Assembly: GCA_947258375.1 (NCBI GenBank)
Contig: CAMYIJ010000011.1
Span: forward strand, 1-64,000
DNA: 64,000 nt
Source of the DNA: an uncultured Acidimicrobiaceae bacterium
GTDB taxonomy: Bacteria; Actinomycetota; Acidimicrobiia; Spongiisociales; UBA5794
Direction of reading: 5' to 3'
Positions 9,122 to 16,177 of the stretch are shown piece by piece. Under the pieces are notes generated by a model, which ran no database searches, was not told where the DNA came from, and saw only the letters and a list, made by a program, of their open reading frames with translations. Numbering within the stretch: position 1 is the stretch's first letter; each line of letters begins with the position of its first letter. The translations under genes were made by a program, and so were the position numbers.

Positions 9122-9170
9122 CCCGCTGATTGATAGGTGCAGATCTCGCCCGCTGGTTGATATGTGCAGA
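9122..9170. repeat. Two-copy imperfect direct repeat in the rhodanese operon leader
   Basis: A 22-bp unit beginning CCCGCTG occurs at 9122-9143 and 9149-9170 with two mismatches and a 27-bp period. It lies between the putative operator and the first rhodanese ATG. Its role is unknown. Confidence 0.55.
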
Positions 9171-9178
9171 GTGAATCG

Positions 9179-9196
9179 TATACCCCCAGGGGTATA
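9179..9196. promoter_or_regulatory. CsoR/CstR-type operator in front of the rhodanese operon
   Basis: TATACCCCCAGGGGTATA is the A/T-flanked G/C-tract palindrome typical of CsoR-family operators. It matches the site upstream of the cstR-like gene and lies about 60 bp upstream of the first rhodanese. Confidence 0.8.
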
Positions 9197-9218
9197 TGTC
9201 AAGTCGCCGATCGACATC

Positions 9219-9488
9219 TCAGGCCAGCTGCAGGAAGAGCTTCTCCAGCTTCTCCGGCGAGTAGCCGTTGGCTGCCGCCTTCTCCGGGTCGAGGGCACAC
9301 TGCGCCATCGTGGCTGCGAAGTACTTGAAGCCGGCCTGCTCAACCGCACGGATAGCGGCTGCGAACTGCGTCACAACATCGGTGCACTCGCGACCATCGT
9401 CGATCATGGCCTGGATGCCGCGAATCTGGCCTTCTGCCCTCCGCAGCCTCTTCTGAAGCTCGGCGGCGATCTTCTCGTCTAGTTCCAT
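9219..9488 (-). CDS. cstR: CsoR/CstR-family repressor, CstR (persulfide-sensing) type
   Basis: 89 residues, an all-helical CsoR/RcnR-family DNA-binding protein ('RLRRAEGQIRGIQAMI'). Copper-sensing CsoR uses Cys-His-Cys. Here the two cysteines are kept (C35 and C64), but the residue four before the second Cys is Thr60 rather than His. Loss of the His with both Cys kept is characteristic of CstR, which forms di- or trisulfides with persulfides and derepresses sulfur-detoxification genes. The downstream rhodanese trio fits this reading. ATG 9488 is preceded by a TATAGT -10 box 7 nt away that abuts an operator copy, so autoregulation is likely. Confidence 0.82.
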   Translation of the reverse strand: MELDEKIAAELQKRLRRAEGQIRGIQAMIDDGRECTDVVTQFAAAIRAVEQAGFKYFAATMAQCALDPEKAAANGYSPEKLEKLFLQLA

Positions 9489-9495
9489 GAGAAGG

Positions 9496-9514
9496 ACTAT
9501 ACCCCAGGGGGTAT
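9496..9514 (-). promoter_or_regulatory. cstR promoter with overlapping operator
   Basis: On the minus strand the -10 hexamer TATAGT (9496-9501) ends 7 nt before the cstR ATG and overlaps the palindrome ATACCCCAGGGGGTAT (9499-9514). Repressor binding here would block RNA polymerase directly. Confidence 0.75.
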
Positions 9515-9569
9515 GGTCTTACTATCTGCGACGCGCCTTCTGCTCGACCAGCACGATGCCCGGGCACTC

Positions 9570-10340
9570 CTACAGCACGTACTCCATCACCGCGAAGATC
9601 GCGCCGTGTGGGTCGGCCAGGACGGCGTATTTGCCTTCGGGGATTTCCGTGGCAGTGCGCAGAACCGCGCCGCCCAGCTCGACAGCGGATTCTTCGGCCA
9701 CGGCACAATCGGCGACCGCGAAGTACGTGATCCAATAGGGACCGGCCGAGGGGGGCTCTCCCTTCGGTAGCGGCTTCATCCCGGCAACATCCTCGCCGCC
9801 GAGAGTGAACATCGTGTAGCCCTTGGTGCCCACGGCGAGGGTAGATCCATCCCACCCGAAGACGCTGGTGTAGAAGGTCTCCGCGGAGGCGATCCCATCA
9901 GTGAGAAGCTCGAACCAACACACTGCCCCCGGGGAAGTGAAGAAGTACTCACCCTCGGGCCTCACCCCGCCCGCCAGCAAAGCGAGCATCGCCCCGGCCG
10001 GGTCGGCGGCGACACAAATCCGCGGCCCGTCGGGGATATCGAAGGGCGCTTCGAGAATCGTCCCGCCGGCCGCTTTGACTTGGGCGAGCGTCGCTTCCAT
10101 GTCCTCGACGTAGAAGAACAAGGTCCAAACCGGCGGGCTGTCCGCCATGGTGGGATCCTGCTCCATCATGCCGGCGACCTCACGTTCACCGACTTTGGCG
10201 ACGGTGTACTCCCCCATCGGCGTAACCGATTTGGTGTAATCCCAGCCCAACAACTCCCCGTAGAACGCGGCCGAGGCCGCCGCATCGGGCGTAGACAGAT
10301 CGACCCAGTTGATCGAACCGTAGGTTCCGGCGTCAATCAT
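9570..10340 (-). CDS. VOC-family (glyoxalase/dioxygenase fold) protein, two domains
   Basis: 256 residues with two vicinal-oxygen-chelate modules. The first begins 'GSINWVDLSTPDAAASAAFY', the second near 'VCWFELLTDGIASAETFY'. Each shows the pattern of a fold that supplies half a metal site. Proteins of this architecture include glyoxalases, extradiol-type enzymes and antibiotic-binding proteins; the substrate is not inferable. A purine-rich GGGAGAG ribosome binding site precedes the ATG. A dispersed palindrome sits directly upstream at 10363-10412. Confidence 0.85.
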   Translation of the reverse strand: MIDAGTYGSINWVDLSTPDAAASAAFYGELLGWDYTKSVTPMGEYTVAKVGEREVAGMMEQDPTMADSPPVWTLFFYVEDMEATLAQVKAAGGTILEAPFDIPDGPRICVAADPAGAMLALLAGGVRPEGEYFFTSPGAVCWFELLTDGIASAETFYTSVFGWDGSTLAVGTKGYTMFTLGGEDVAGMKPLPKGEPPSAGPYWITYFAVADCAVAEESAVELGGAVLRTATEIPEGKYAVLADPHGAIFAVMEYVL

Positions 10341-10362
10341 GGCGCTGCTCTCCCTCTTTCGA

Positions 10363-10412
10363 GTTCGTTGTGCTTAATCCGACTGTATACCCCCGATTTA
10401 GGCACAACGAAC
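10363..10412. repeat. Dispersed palindrome family A, copy 1
   Basis: Arms GTTCGTTGTGCTTAATC (10363-10379) and the near-complement at 10395-10412 enclose a variable centre. It fills most of the gap between two minus-strand genes. Three other complete copies and one half copy follow up to 20.3 kb. Confidence 0.85.
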
Positions 10413-10419
10413 GCAAGAC

Positions 10420-11076
10420 CTACACATACAGTTGGACGTCGGCGTCCTCCATCACGGACACGAAGCTGAAGTACTCGACGATGGGGAGATCATCGAAGAT
10501 GAAATCCTCCTTCTTCACTTTGAACGGCTGGAGTGAGCCGCCGCAGACGTAGATATGCGCCCCAAGTTGGTGGAGCTGCCGGAGCTTGTCGTGGGGCGGA
10601 ATGTGTCCTGCTTTGGTCATGCCCGCGATTGCGAAACGGCTGAACGGCCGAGACAGGCCGGGCAGCCTGGGCCGGAACCGCTTGGTGAGCACCCGCACGC
10701 CCGGACCCTGGAAGTAGAGGTGCACATCGATGCCCTCGAGAGCGGCCGCCAAAGCAAACCCGAGTGGCGACAGCAGATCGAGCAGCCCACCACTGGACAG
10801 AACCATCGCCAGCTTGGTGTCACGAGCAGCAGCCGGCCGCTTCTCGATGAGGAATCGATGACCTTCGGCAGTGCTCTCCGACAGCGCGATGTTGTGCCCG
10901 GTTGCCTTCGACCACGCCGCCATGTCCCAGACGAACGGCTCGAACTCGTCCGTCAGTATCTCTAGTACCTCGCCGTCTGCCATGTCTTCGAGTGCCGCAG
11001 CCGCCTCGTATACAACGTACGTGGTGATCGACTTGCCGGTGCCATCAACTGATCGTGCGATTGTGGCCGTGCCCAT
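10420..11076 (-). CDS. TusA-like / DsrE fusion sulfur-carrier protein
   Basis: 218 residues. The first 80 or so follow the TusA/SirA pattern (hydrophobic strand, amphipathic helix, 'GEVLEILTDEFEPFVWDMAAWSKATGH') but lack the catalytic CPxP cysteine. After it comes a DsrE/TusD-like domain ('KLAMVLSSGGLLDLLSPL', 'HIYVCGGSLQPF') with one Cys that could carry sulfur. DsrE and TusA proteins relay sulfane sulfur, so the gene fits the nearby rhodanese/CstR block although a VOC gene intervenes. ATG 11076 is used because GGGAGG lies 6 nt upstream; TTG 11082 is less likely. Confidence 0.8.
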   Translation of the reverse strand: MGTATIARSVDGTGKSITTYVVYEAAAALEDMADGEVLEILTDEFEPFVWDMAAWSKATGHNIALSESTAEGHRFLIEKRPAAARDTKLAMVLSSGGLLDLLSPLGFALAAALEGIDVHLYFQGPGVRVLTKRFRPRLPGLSRPFSRFAIAGMTKAGHIPPHDKLRQLHQLGAHIYVCGGSLQPFKVKKEDFIFDDLPIVEYFSFVSVMEDADVQLYV

Positions 11077-11157
11077 GACCAACCTCCCGATTATCCGCTT
11101 CGCTCCATCAGATCAAATCGGCGGCCGCTTCACAAGAGAAATCTCGGGCCCGACGCG

Positions 11158-11475
11158 TCAGTCCGCGAGCAAGCGGTACGACCCGACCAGGGTCGCGGCC
11201 TGCGGGTTGGGGCCCTCGCCCGGTTCGCAGCGGTCGCCGATGTTCTTCTGGAACTCGGCGAAGGCCGCGATCGAGCCGAGCGGATTGGGGTCGGATTCGA
11301 CGTCGGCTATGTGCACGAACGTGTTGTCCTCCAAGCGGAACGTGGCGTACCTCACTCCCCCGGGATCGGCAGCGGCCAGCTCGGCGAACACGGCTTCGAC
11401 AAGGTGCGCGTTTTCGTCTGCGGACTCGGGCTTGGTGCGGTAGCGGACGACGACGGTCCCCACAGGGAACTCCAA
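11158..11475 (-). CDS. Small hypothetical protein, possible dimeric alpha/beta-barrel (ABM-like)
   Basis: 105 residues. The pattern 'GTVVVRYRTKPESADENAHLVEAVFAEL' followed by 'VRYATFRLEDNTFVHIADVE' resembles ferredoxin-like alpha/beta-barrel domains found in monooxygenases and stress proteins. No catalytic residues can be assigned. The start is TTG 11475 or GTG 11463; neither has a clear ribosome binding site. The neighbours do not define a pathway. Confidence 0.65.
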   Translation of the reverse strand: MEFPVGTVVVRYRTKPESADENAHLVEAVFAELAAADPGGVRYATFRLEDNTFVHIADVESDPNPLGSIAAFAEFQKNIGDRCEPGEGPNPQAATLVGSYRLLAD

Positions 11476-11524
11476 TCAGGTAGCGATTGCCCGCCACGGT
11501 ACCGCCACGGTCGCCCCCAAGGGT

Positions 11525-11573
11525 GTTCGTTGTGCTTAGAGCGCTGAAATAGCGCGTTCTAAGCACAACGAAC
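11525..11573. repeat. Dispersed palindrome family A, copy 2
   Basis: Outer arms GTTCGTTGTGCTTAGA and its exact complement, inner GCGCT/AGCGC arms, loop GAAAT. It lies in the 108-bp gap between two minus-strand genes. Confidence 0.88.
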
Positions 11574-11583
11574 GACAAGACAC

Positions 11584-13929
11584 CTAGCCGCCCAAACCGA
11601 CGTCCGGCTTGCTGAAGTCGCAGACCCCATCGGGGAAGATCGCACCCAACATGGCCTGCTCGGCGGGGGCCGGCGACCAGAAGCCGTAGTCCCCATCGGC
11701 GATCGCCTGGGCGACCGGCTTCAGCTCGCACTTGAAGATGGAGCCCTGAAATGGGCCACCGGCGATGATCCGCGACGTCGAGTAGACCGGGAAAGCCGCC
11801 GCGCACGAGCCAAGCGGCCCGTCGTCGAGGATGCCGTCCCACACGCCGTCGCCCGAGTACATCTCGGTGCCGTCTTCCGCGAAGCACCTATCGACGGCGA
11901 GGGCGGGCTTGTTGCCGGCCACACCGAGATCGGGATTCGCGTCGATGTTCGCCATCCACTCGTCAATCACAGCCAGCGCCTCAGGCGTCTGGTCGAACCG
12001 CGGACCACCCGGGGTGGCAACGTCGGTGAACCAGATCACCTGGTTGGAGGCATCCCCATCGGCGCTCAGCATCCGCTGCCGAGCGGCGAACGACTGGTGC
12101 GAGTTGTGCATGTCGAGCTCCCGCTCGAGGTAATTGCGCCAGTCGATCATCGGGATGTCGACATCACCCATGTACACGAGCCCGGCGGCGTATGCGGCCT
12201 GCATCGCTTCGAGGCTGCCCTCGGTGCGTGGAGCCGGAGTGCCGTCGGTCGAGAACACCTGGTTGCGGGCACTCCACGGGTCCCAGTTGCTGAAATCGAT
12301 AACGCCCGGTGGGAAGAAGGGCGAGCCCTCCTGCACCATGTCGGCCGGCGATTTCCAGCCCCCGACGACCGCGTTGAGCTGGAGGAACTCGGCCGGCGTG
12401 ATCGAACCATCGGCGACCGACTGCAAACCGTACTGAATGCCGACGTTGTCCCACAGCGAACGACCGAATCCGTCGGCGCCGACGCCGTAGATGTTCACGA
12501 GGTCACCGAAGTGGGTCCACTCGATCCCGGCCACCGCCGACTGCGGTTCGATGAGCTCCTGGCCGTCGACAGCCCCGTAGTGCGGGTTCAGAACAAGCGG
12601 CGATAGGCCGCGCCAGCCATTGATGCACTCGGTCAGGCCGGGTAGCCCACCCGTGTATGCGTTCGGCAGCGTGTCGCTGGCGTTCAATCCCTCGAGCAGG
12701 CTGCGATTGCTCCACGTTTGCCACCGCGGGTTGGCTGCATCAACTACGTCCATGTAGAACTCGAGCAGCTCGCAGTCGCCAACGTGCACCGCCTGGGTGA
12801 TCATGTCGGGATACGAGTACTGCGGCACCGCCGCGTCGAGCAAGCCGGGGTGGTTCTGCGCATAGAGGTACTGCTGGATACCGCCGCCGGAACCGCCAAC
12901 ACTCACGGTGTAGGCGGGCGTGTCGTACAGCTCCACGAAGCGCTCCTTGACCATCAGCGCCGTCTCGCCGCCAAGCTGCATGTTGTAGTGGGTGCCTGTT
13001 TTGGTACCGGTCGAATACGCGATCGCATAGCCCTGAGAGAGTCCGTCGCGATAGAGCATCCGGCTCCCGCTGGGATCGCCCTGATCGTGGCCGATCGCCA
13101 CCCCGCCCTGGAAGTAGTAGATCAGCTTCCCGTTCCAACCGCTCATGCCAGCGACATCGCCATCCGACACCGCCGCCGGGTCGAGAATCGCGATGCTGTA
13201 GATGAACCGGTTGATCGTGCCGCGCTCCCACCGGACGACGTAGTCGACGGTGCTGCCGTCCATCGTCGTGGTCTGCGCCATGTCGGCGGGTCGGGGGTCG
13301 CCCGGCACGTACGGAGCCCAGTTGCCGGTGTCGGTCGACATGTAGACGTGAGTCACAAGTGTCTCGGCGCTGCAGTCTTTCGAGTACCCGGCGATTTCGT
13401 CGGTCTGATTGCCGTCGGCATCGACGACATACACGGGGTACCCCTCGCTCGGGTTGTCGATGAGCGGCTGGCCGAGACCGTGGCTGCCGGTGGTGCAGAC
13501 GAACGGATCCTGGTGCGGCCCGGAGAAGACCGGCCCGGTGATCGGGTGGTTTGTCAGGGTGAGGTGAACGTCTGCCGGTTTGTTCTTCGACTTGCCGCGA
13601 GAGGCGACGACGACCTCATTGTCGCCGAGAGCGAGACCATCGATGACGCCGGTAAGCGTCGTCGAATCACCCATCCAATCGAACGAAGTGGTTCGATCGA
13701 CCCCGTTGACGAACACCTTCGGTTTGTACTGGCTCGCTCCATCCGGCACACCGATGTGGAGCCGGGCGTCACCCCCGGTGACTTGATCGGGGGCGCTGGA
13801 GACAACTTCGACGGTGTACGACGGTGCGGTCTTCGCCAGAGCCGGTGAAGCCAGCATCGCCGCCGTCATGGATAGAACGGCGGCGGCGACGAGAACTCCC
13901 CGCATGCGCCGGGTAGTTGATCCGGACAC
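11584..13929 (-). CDS. Secreted DUF6351-like protein, probable alpha/beta hydrolase
   Basis: 781 residues with a Sec signal peptide ending near 'ASPALAKTA'. The N-terminal part looks like a beta-sandwich binding module ('GGDARLHIGVPDG'). The middle has an alpha/beta-hydrolase-like nucleophile elbow 'VSVGGSGGGIQQYLYAQ', and several Cys pairs fit an extracellular protein. The layout resembles DUF6351 proteins, which are described only as putative secreted hydrolases; polyester or aromatic-ester substrates are conceivable but unproven. GTG 13929 has a strong GAGGAGGGG ribosome binding site. It is flanked by a family A palindrome downstream and diverges from the J-domain gene. Confidence 0.7.
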   Translation of the reverse strand: MSGSTTRRMRGVLVAAAVLSMTAAMLASPALAKTAPSYTVEVVSSAPDQVTGGDARLHIGVPDGASQYKPKVFVNGVDRTTSFDWMGDSTTLTGVIDGLALGDNEVVVASRGKSKNKPADVHLTLTNHPITGPVFSGPHQDPFVCTTGSHGLGQPLIDNPSEGYPVYVVDADGNQTDEIAGYSKDCSAETLVTHVYMSTDTGNWAPYVPGDPRPADMAQTTTMDGSTVDYVVRWERGTINRFIYSIAILDPAAVSDGDVAGMSGWNGKLIYYFQGGVAIGHDQGDPSGSRMLYRDGLSQGYAIAYSTGTKTGTHYNMQLGGETALMVKERFVELYDTPAYTVSVGGSGGGIQQYLYAQNHPGLLDAAVPQYSYPDMITQAVHVGDCELLEFYMDVVDAANPRWQTWSNRSLLEGLNASDTLPNAYTGGLPGLTECINGWRGLSPLVLNPHYGAVDGQELIEPQSAVAGIEWTHFGDLVNIYGVGADGFGRSLWDNVGIQYGLQSVADGSITPAEFLQLNAVVGGWKSPADMVQEGSPFFPPGVIDFSNWDPWSARNQVFSTDGTPAPRTEGSLEAMQAAYAAGLVYMGDVDIPMIDWRNYLERELDMHNSHQSFAARQRMLSADGDASNQVIWFTDVATPGGPRFDQTPEALAVIDEWMANIDANPDLGVAGNKPALAVDRCFAEDGTEMYSGDGVWDGILDDGPLGSCAAAFPVYSTSRIIAGGPFQGSIFKCELKPVAQAIADGDYGFWSPAPAEQAMLGAIFPDGVCDFSKPDVGLGG

Positions 13930-14005
13930 GAGTTTCCCCTCCTCGTTTCGATTGATTCCAGGCTACCGATTCTGGACCCGCGTTGTGTTGAAAAACGGGC
14001 TTCGC

Positions 14006-14011
14006 TACCTT
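14006..14011 (+). promoter_or_regulatory. -10 box TACCTT of the J-domain-like gene
   Basis: TACCTT ends 6 nt before ATG 14018, the recurring leaderless spacing in this window. Confidence 0.6.
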
Positions 14012-14017
14012 TATGGC

Positions 14018-14230
14018 ATGAGCACCCTCAACCACTACCTGGTGCTCGGCGCCGAACGCGACGCCTCACAGGCCGAGATCGAAGCCGCTTTCACGCGGGT
14101 CACGACCCAGCTGTACGCGCAGTTCGCCGGTCGAGGCGCAGGGGGCGAGCAGACTGCCCTAATTGAAGAGGCTTACGCAGTGTTGCGGGATCCGGCCCGG
14201 CGTGCCGAGTACGACAAGCAGCTGAGGTAA
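14018..14230 (+). CDS. Small J-domain-like protein lacking the HPD motif
   Basis: 70 residues. The start 'NHYLVLGAERDASQAEIEAAF' and the end 'LIEEAYAVLRDPARRAEYDKQL' match helices I and IV of a DnaJ J-domain. The loop that should carry His-Pro-Asp, needed to stimulate DnaK ATPase, reads through 'AQFAGRGAGGEQT' with no HPD. It may be a J-like adaptor or a degenerate domain. The start is fixed by the TACCTT box 6 nt upstream; the longer frame to 13814 would overlap the secreted protein gene. It converges on the response regulator. Confidence 0.75.
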   Translation: MSTLNHYLVLGAERDASQAEIEAAFTRVTTQLYAQFAGRGAGGEQTALIEEAYAVLRDPARRAEYDKQLR

Positions 14231-14241
14231 CCCGTCACGAT

Positions 14242-14874
14242 TCAGACGATGCGGCGATCGGACGCCCAGCGGGCCAGCTCGTATCGGCTCGAGAGCTGCA
14301 GCTTGCGCAGGACCGCCGATACGTGACTCTCCACCGTCTTGACGGAGATGGACAGCCGCTTGGCAATGCTCTTGTAGGCATGGCCGCGGGCGATCAGGCG
14401 CAGCACTTCCTTCTCCCGATTGGTGAGCTGGTCGAGATCCGGATCGTGCTCCTGCGGGAGTGCCTCCGAAAACGCGTCGAGCACAAAGCCTGCCAGACGA
14501 GGAGAGAACACCGCATCACCGTCATGAATCCGAGAAATTGAGTCTGCCAGCTCGTCGGGCAGGATCGACTTCGTGACGTATCCCCGGGCACCGGCGCGGA
14601 TCATCGCGATGACGTCCTCGGCGGCATCGGAAACCGAAAGAGCCAGAAAGCGTGTATCCGGGTGGGTCTCGAGCACGTTGGCCACGACCGCCAGCCCGCC
14701 GCCGCCCTGCATGTGAACATCGACAAGGACGACGTCGGGGTTGGCTTGGCGAATCTGCTCGATCGCGTCATCGACATCGGACGCCCAGCCGGCCACCTCG
14801 TAGTCACTCTCGAGTTCGGCGCGCACGCCAGACAGGAACAGCTCGTGGTCGTCGACAAGGAAGACGGAGATCAC
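14242..14874 (-). CDS. NarL/LuxR-family response regulator
   Basis: 210 residues. An N-terminal receiver ('ISVFLVDDHELFLSGVRAEL', phosphoacceptor Asp in 'VVLVDVHMQGGG') and a C-terminal LuxR-type helix-turn-helix ('LTNREKEVLRLIARGHAYKSIAKRL'). Its start overlaps the end of the sensor-kinase gene by 4 bp, so the two form a co-translated two-component system. With the divergent PspC/LiaF-like gene it resembles LiaSR/VraSR-type envelope-stress systems, and that gene is its most likely target. Confidence 0.92.
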   Translation of the reverse strand: MISVFLVDDHELFLSGVRAELESDYEVAGWASDVDDAIEQIRQANPDVVLVDVHMQGGGGLAVVANVLETHPDTRFLALSVSDAAEDVIAMIRAGARGYVTKSILPDELADSISRIHDGDAVFSPRLAGFVLDAFSEALPQEHDPDLDQLTNREKEVLRLIARGHAYKSIAKRLSISVKTVESHVSAVLRKLQLSSRYELARWASDRRIV

Positions 14875-16049
14875 TCTGCCACCGCCTGGCGCGGCAGGCT
14901 GAGGTGAACCTCGGTGCCGTCCTCGGGATTGCTCTCAATCGTGGCCCGCCCGCCATGGCGTTCCATCCGCCCGATGATCGACCCGCTTATCCCGACCCCG
15001 TTGCCACGCCGCGACTCCGGGTCGAAGCCACCGCCCTGATCGGCAATCCAGGCCTCGATCGAGTCGCCATCCACCTCGATGTATACCGAGACGATGTCGG
15101 CTCCGGAGTGTTTGGCGGCGTTGACCATCGCTTCTCGGGTCGCCCCAACGAGTGCCTCGACATCCTCGTCTACGGCGGCATTGCCCACCACGATGACCTC
15201 GATCGGTACATCGTGATCGCGTTCGATCCGATCTGCCACCTCCTGGACCGCGGCCTCCAGCTCCGAGTGCTCCGACGCACCTGTGCGATAGAGCCAGTGA
15301 CGCAACTCCCGCTCCTGACTGCGCGCCAGGGTCACCATCTTGCGAGGATCGTCCGGGGACCGCTGGATCAACGCCAGCGTCTGCAGCACGGAGTCGTGCA
15401 GATGGGCCGCCACCTCGGCACGGGTATCGGCCCGGATCCGCTCGGAGCGCTCGGCCGACAGCTCCTTGGCGAGACGGTACAGCCAGGGACCGAAGACGAC
15501 CGCGGCGCCGATCCCGGCGATGAGAACTCCGGTGACGAGCTTGCCGGCCTCACGAACGAGGCTGGTTTCCGAGAACAGCAGGCTCATTCCGATGATCAGC
15601 AGCAGCCCGCCGCCGATAGCTCGCCCGAGTGTTGGTGCTCCGCCGACCCCGGGAGCCACCAGCCGGGTCAGCTTGGAGCGACCCGCCGGAGTACTCCGGT
15701 CCCACAGGGCGGCGACGCCAAAGAGAACGAACGCAGCGGGGATGATGAAGCTCGGGATCAGATCGAGCTCCTGCGCCAGGAGCAATCCGCCGAGCGTCAA
15801 CATCAGCAGCGCCAACTTCTCCTGGCCGGTGGCCTGGCGATTGTCGTCGCTCGTGTCGACCGTGGAGTCGATCGTCAGAAGGAGGATACCGACATAGGCA
15901 GCGAACCCCAGCAACAGAAACGACACGAACGCAACCCGCACGTAGATGGCCTGCACTCCCAGCCGATGCGCCAGACCTCCGGCGACGCCGGCGAGCCAGC
16001 GGTCTGAGCTGCTGCGAGCCAGGGCAAGCCGATCGCGTTGCACTTCCAT
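14871..16049 (-). CDS. PspC-domain sensor histidine kinase (HisKA_3 type)
   Basis: 392 residues. The N-terminal 60 residues are a PspC domain ('WLAGVAGGLAHRLGVQAIYVRVAF'). Further membrane helices follow, then a NarX/DesK-like dimerisation domain with phospho-His in 'AHLHDSVLQTLALIQ', and an HATPase domain ending 'GGRATIESNPEDGTEVHLSL'. It is a membrane sensor feeding the adjacent NarL-type regulator. PspC is a membrane-stress module, so the signal is probably envelope stress. It is divergent from another PspC protein with 128 bp between the starts. Confidence 0.9.
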   Translation of the reverse strand: MEVQRDRLALARSSSDRWLAGVAGGLAHRLGVQAIYVRVAFVSFLLLGFAAYVGILLLTIDSTVDTSDDNRQATGQEKLALLMLTLGGLLLAQELDLIPSFIIPAAFVLFGVAALWDRSTPAGRSKLTRLVAPGVGGAPTLGRAIGGGLLLIIGMSLLFSETSLVREAGKLVTGVLIAGIGAAVVFGPWLYRLAKELSAERSERIRADTRAEVAAHLHDSVLQTLALIQRSPDDPRKMVTLARSQERELRHWLYRTGASEHSELEAAVQEVADRIERDHDVPIEVIVVGNAAVDEDVEALVGATREAMVNAAKHSGADIVSVYIEVDGDSIEAWIADQGGGFDPESRRGNGVGISGSIIGRMERHGGRATIESNPEDGTEVHLSLPRQAVAE

Positions 16050-16177
16050 GGAACAAGCAAACCACCTCCGGCCGCTGAGGACAATCCGGAGATACCCTGG
16101 GATGACCCTGAGATATCAGGGTTTCGGTAGGGACATTCCCAATAGCCGGCGGGCGAGACTTCCCCGATGCTTGGGGT

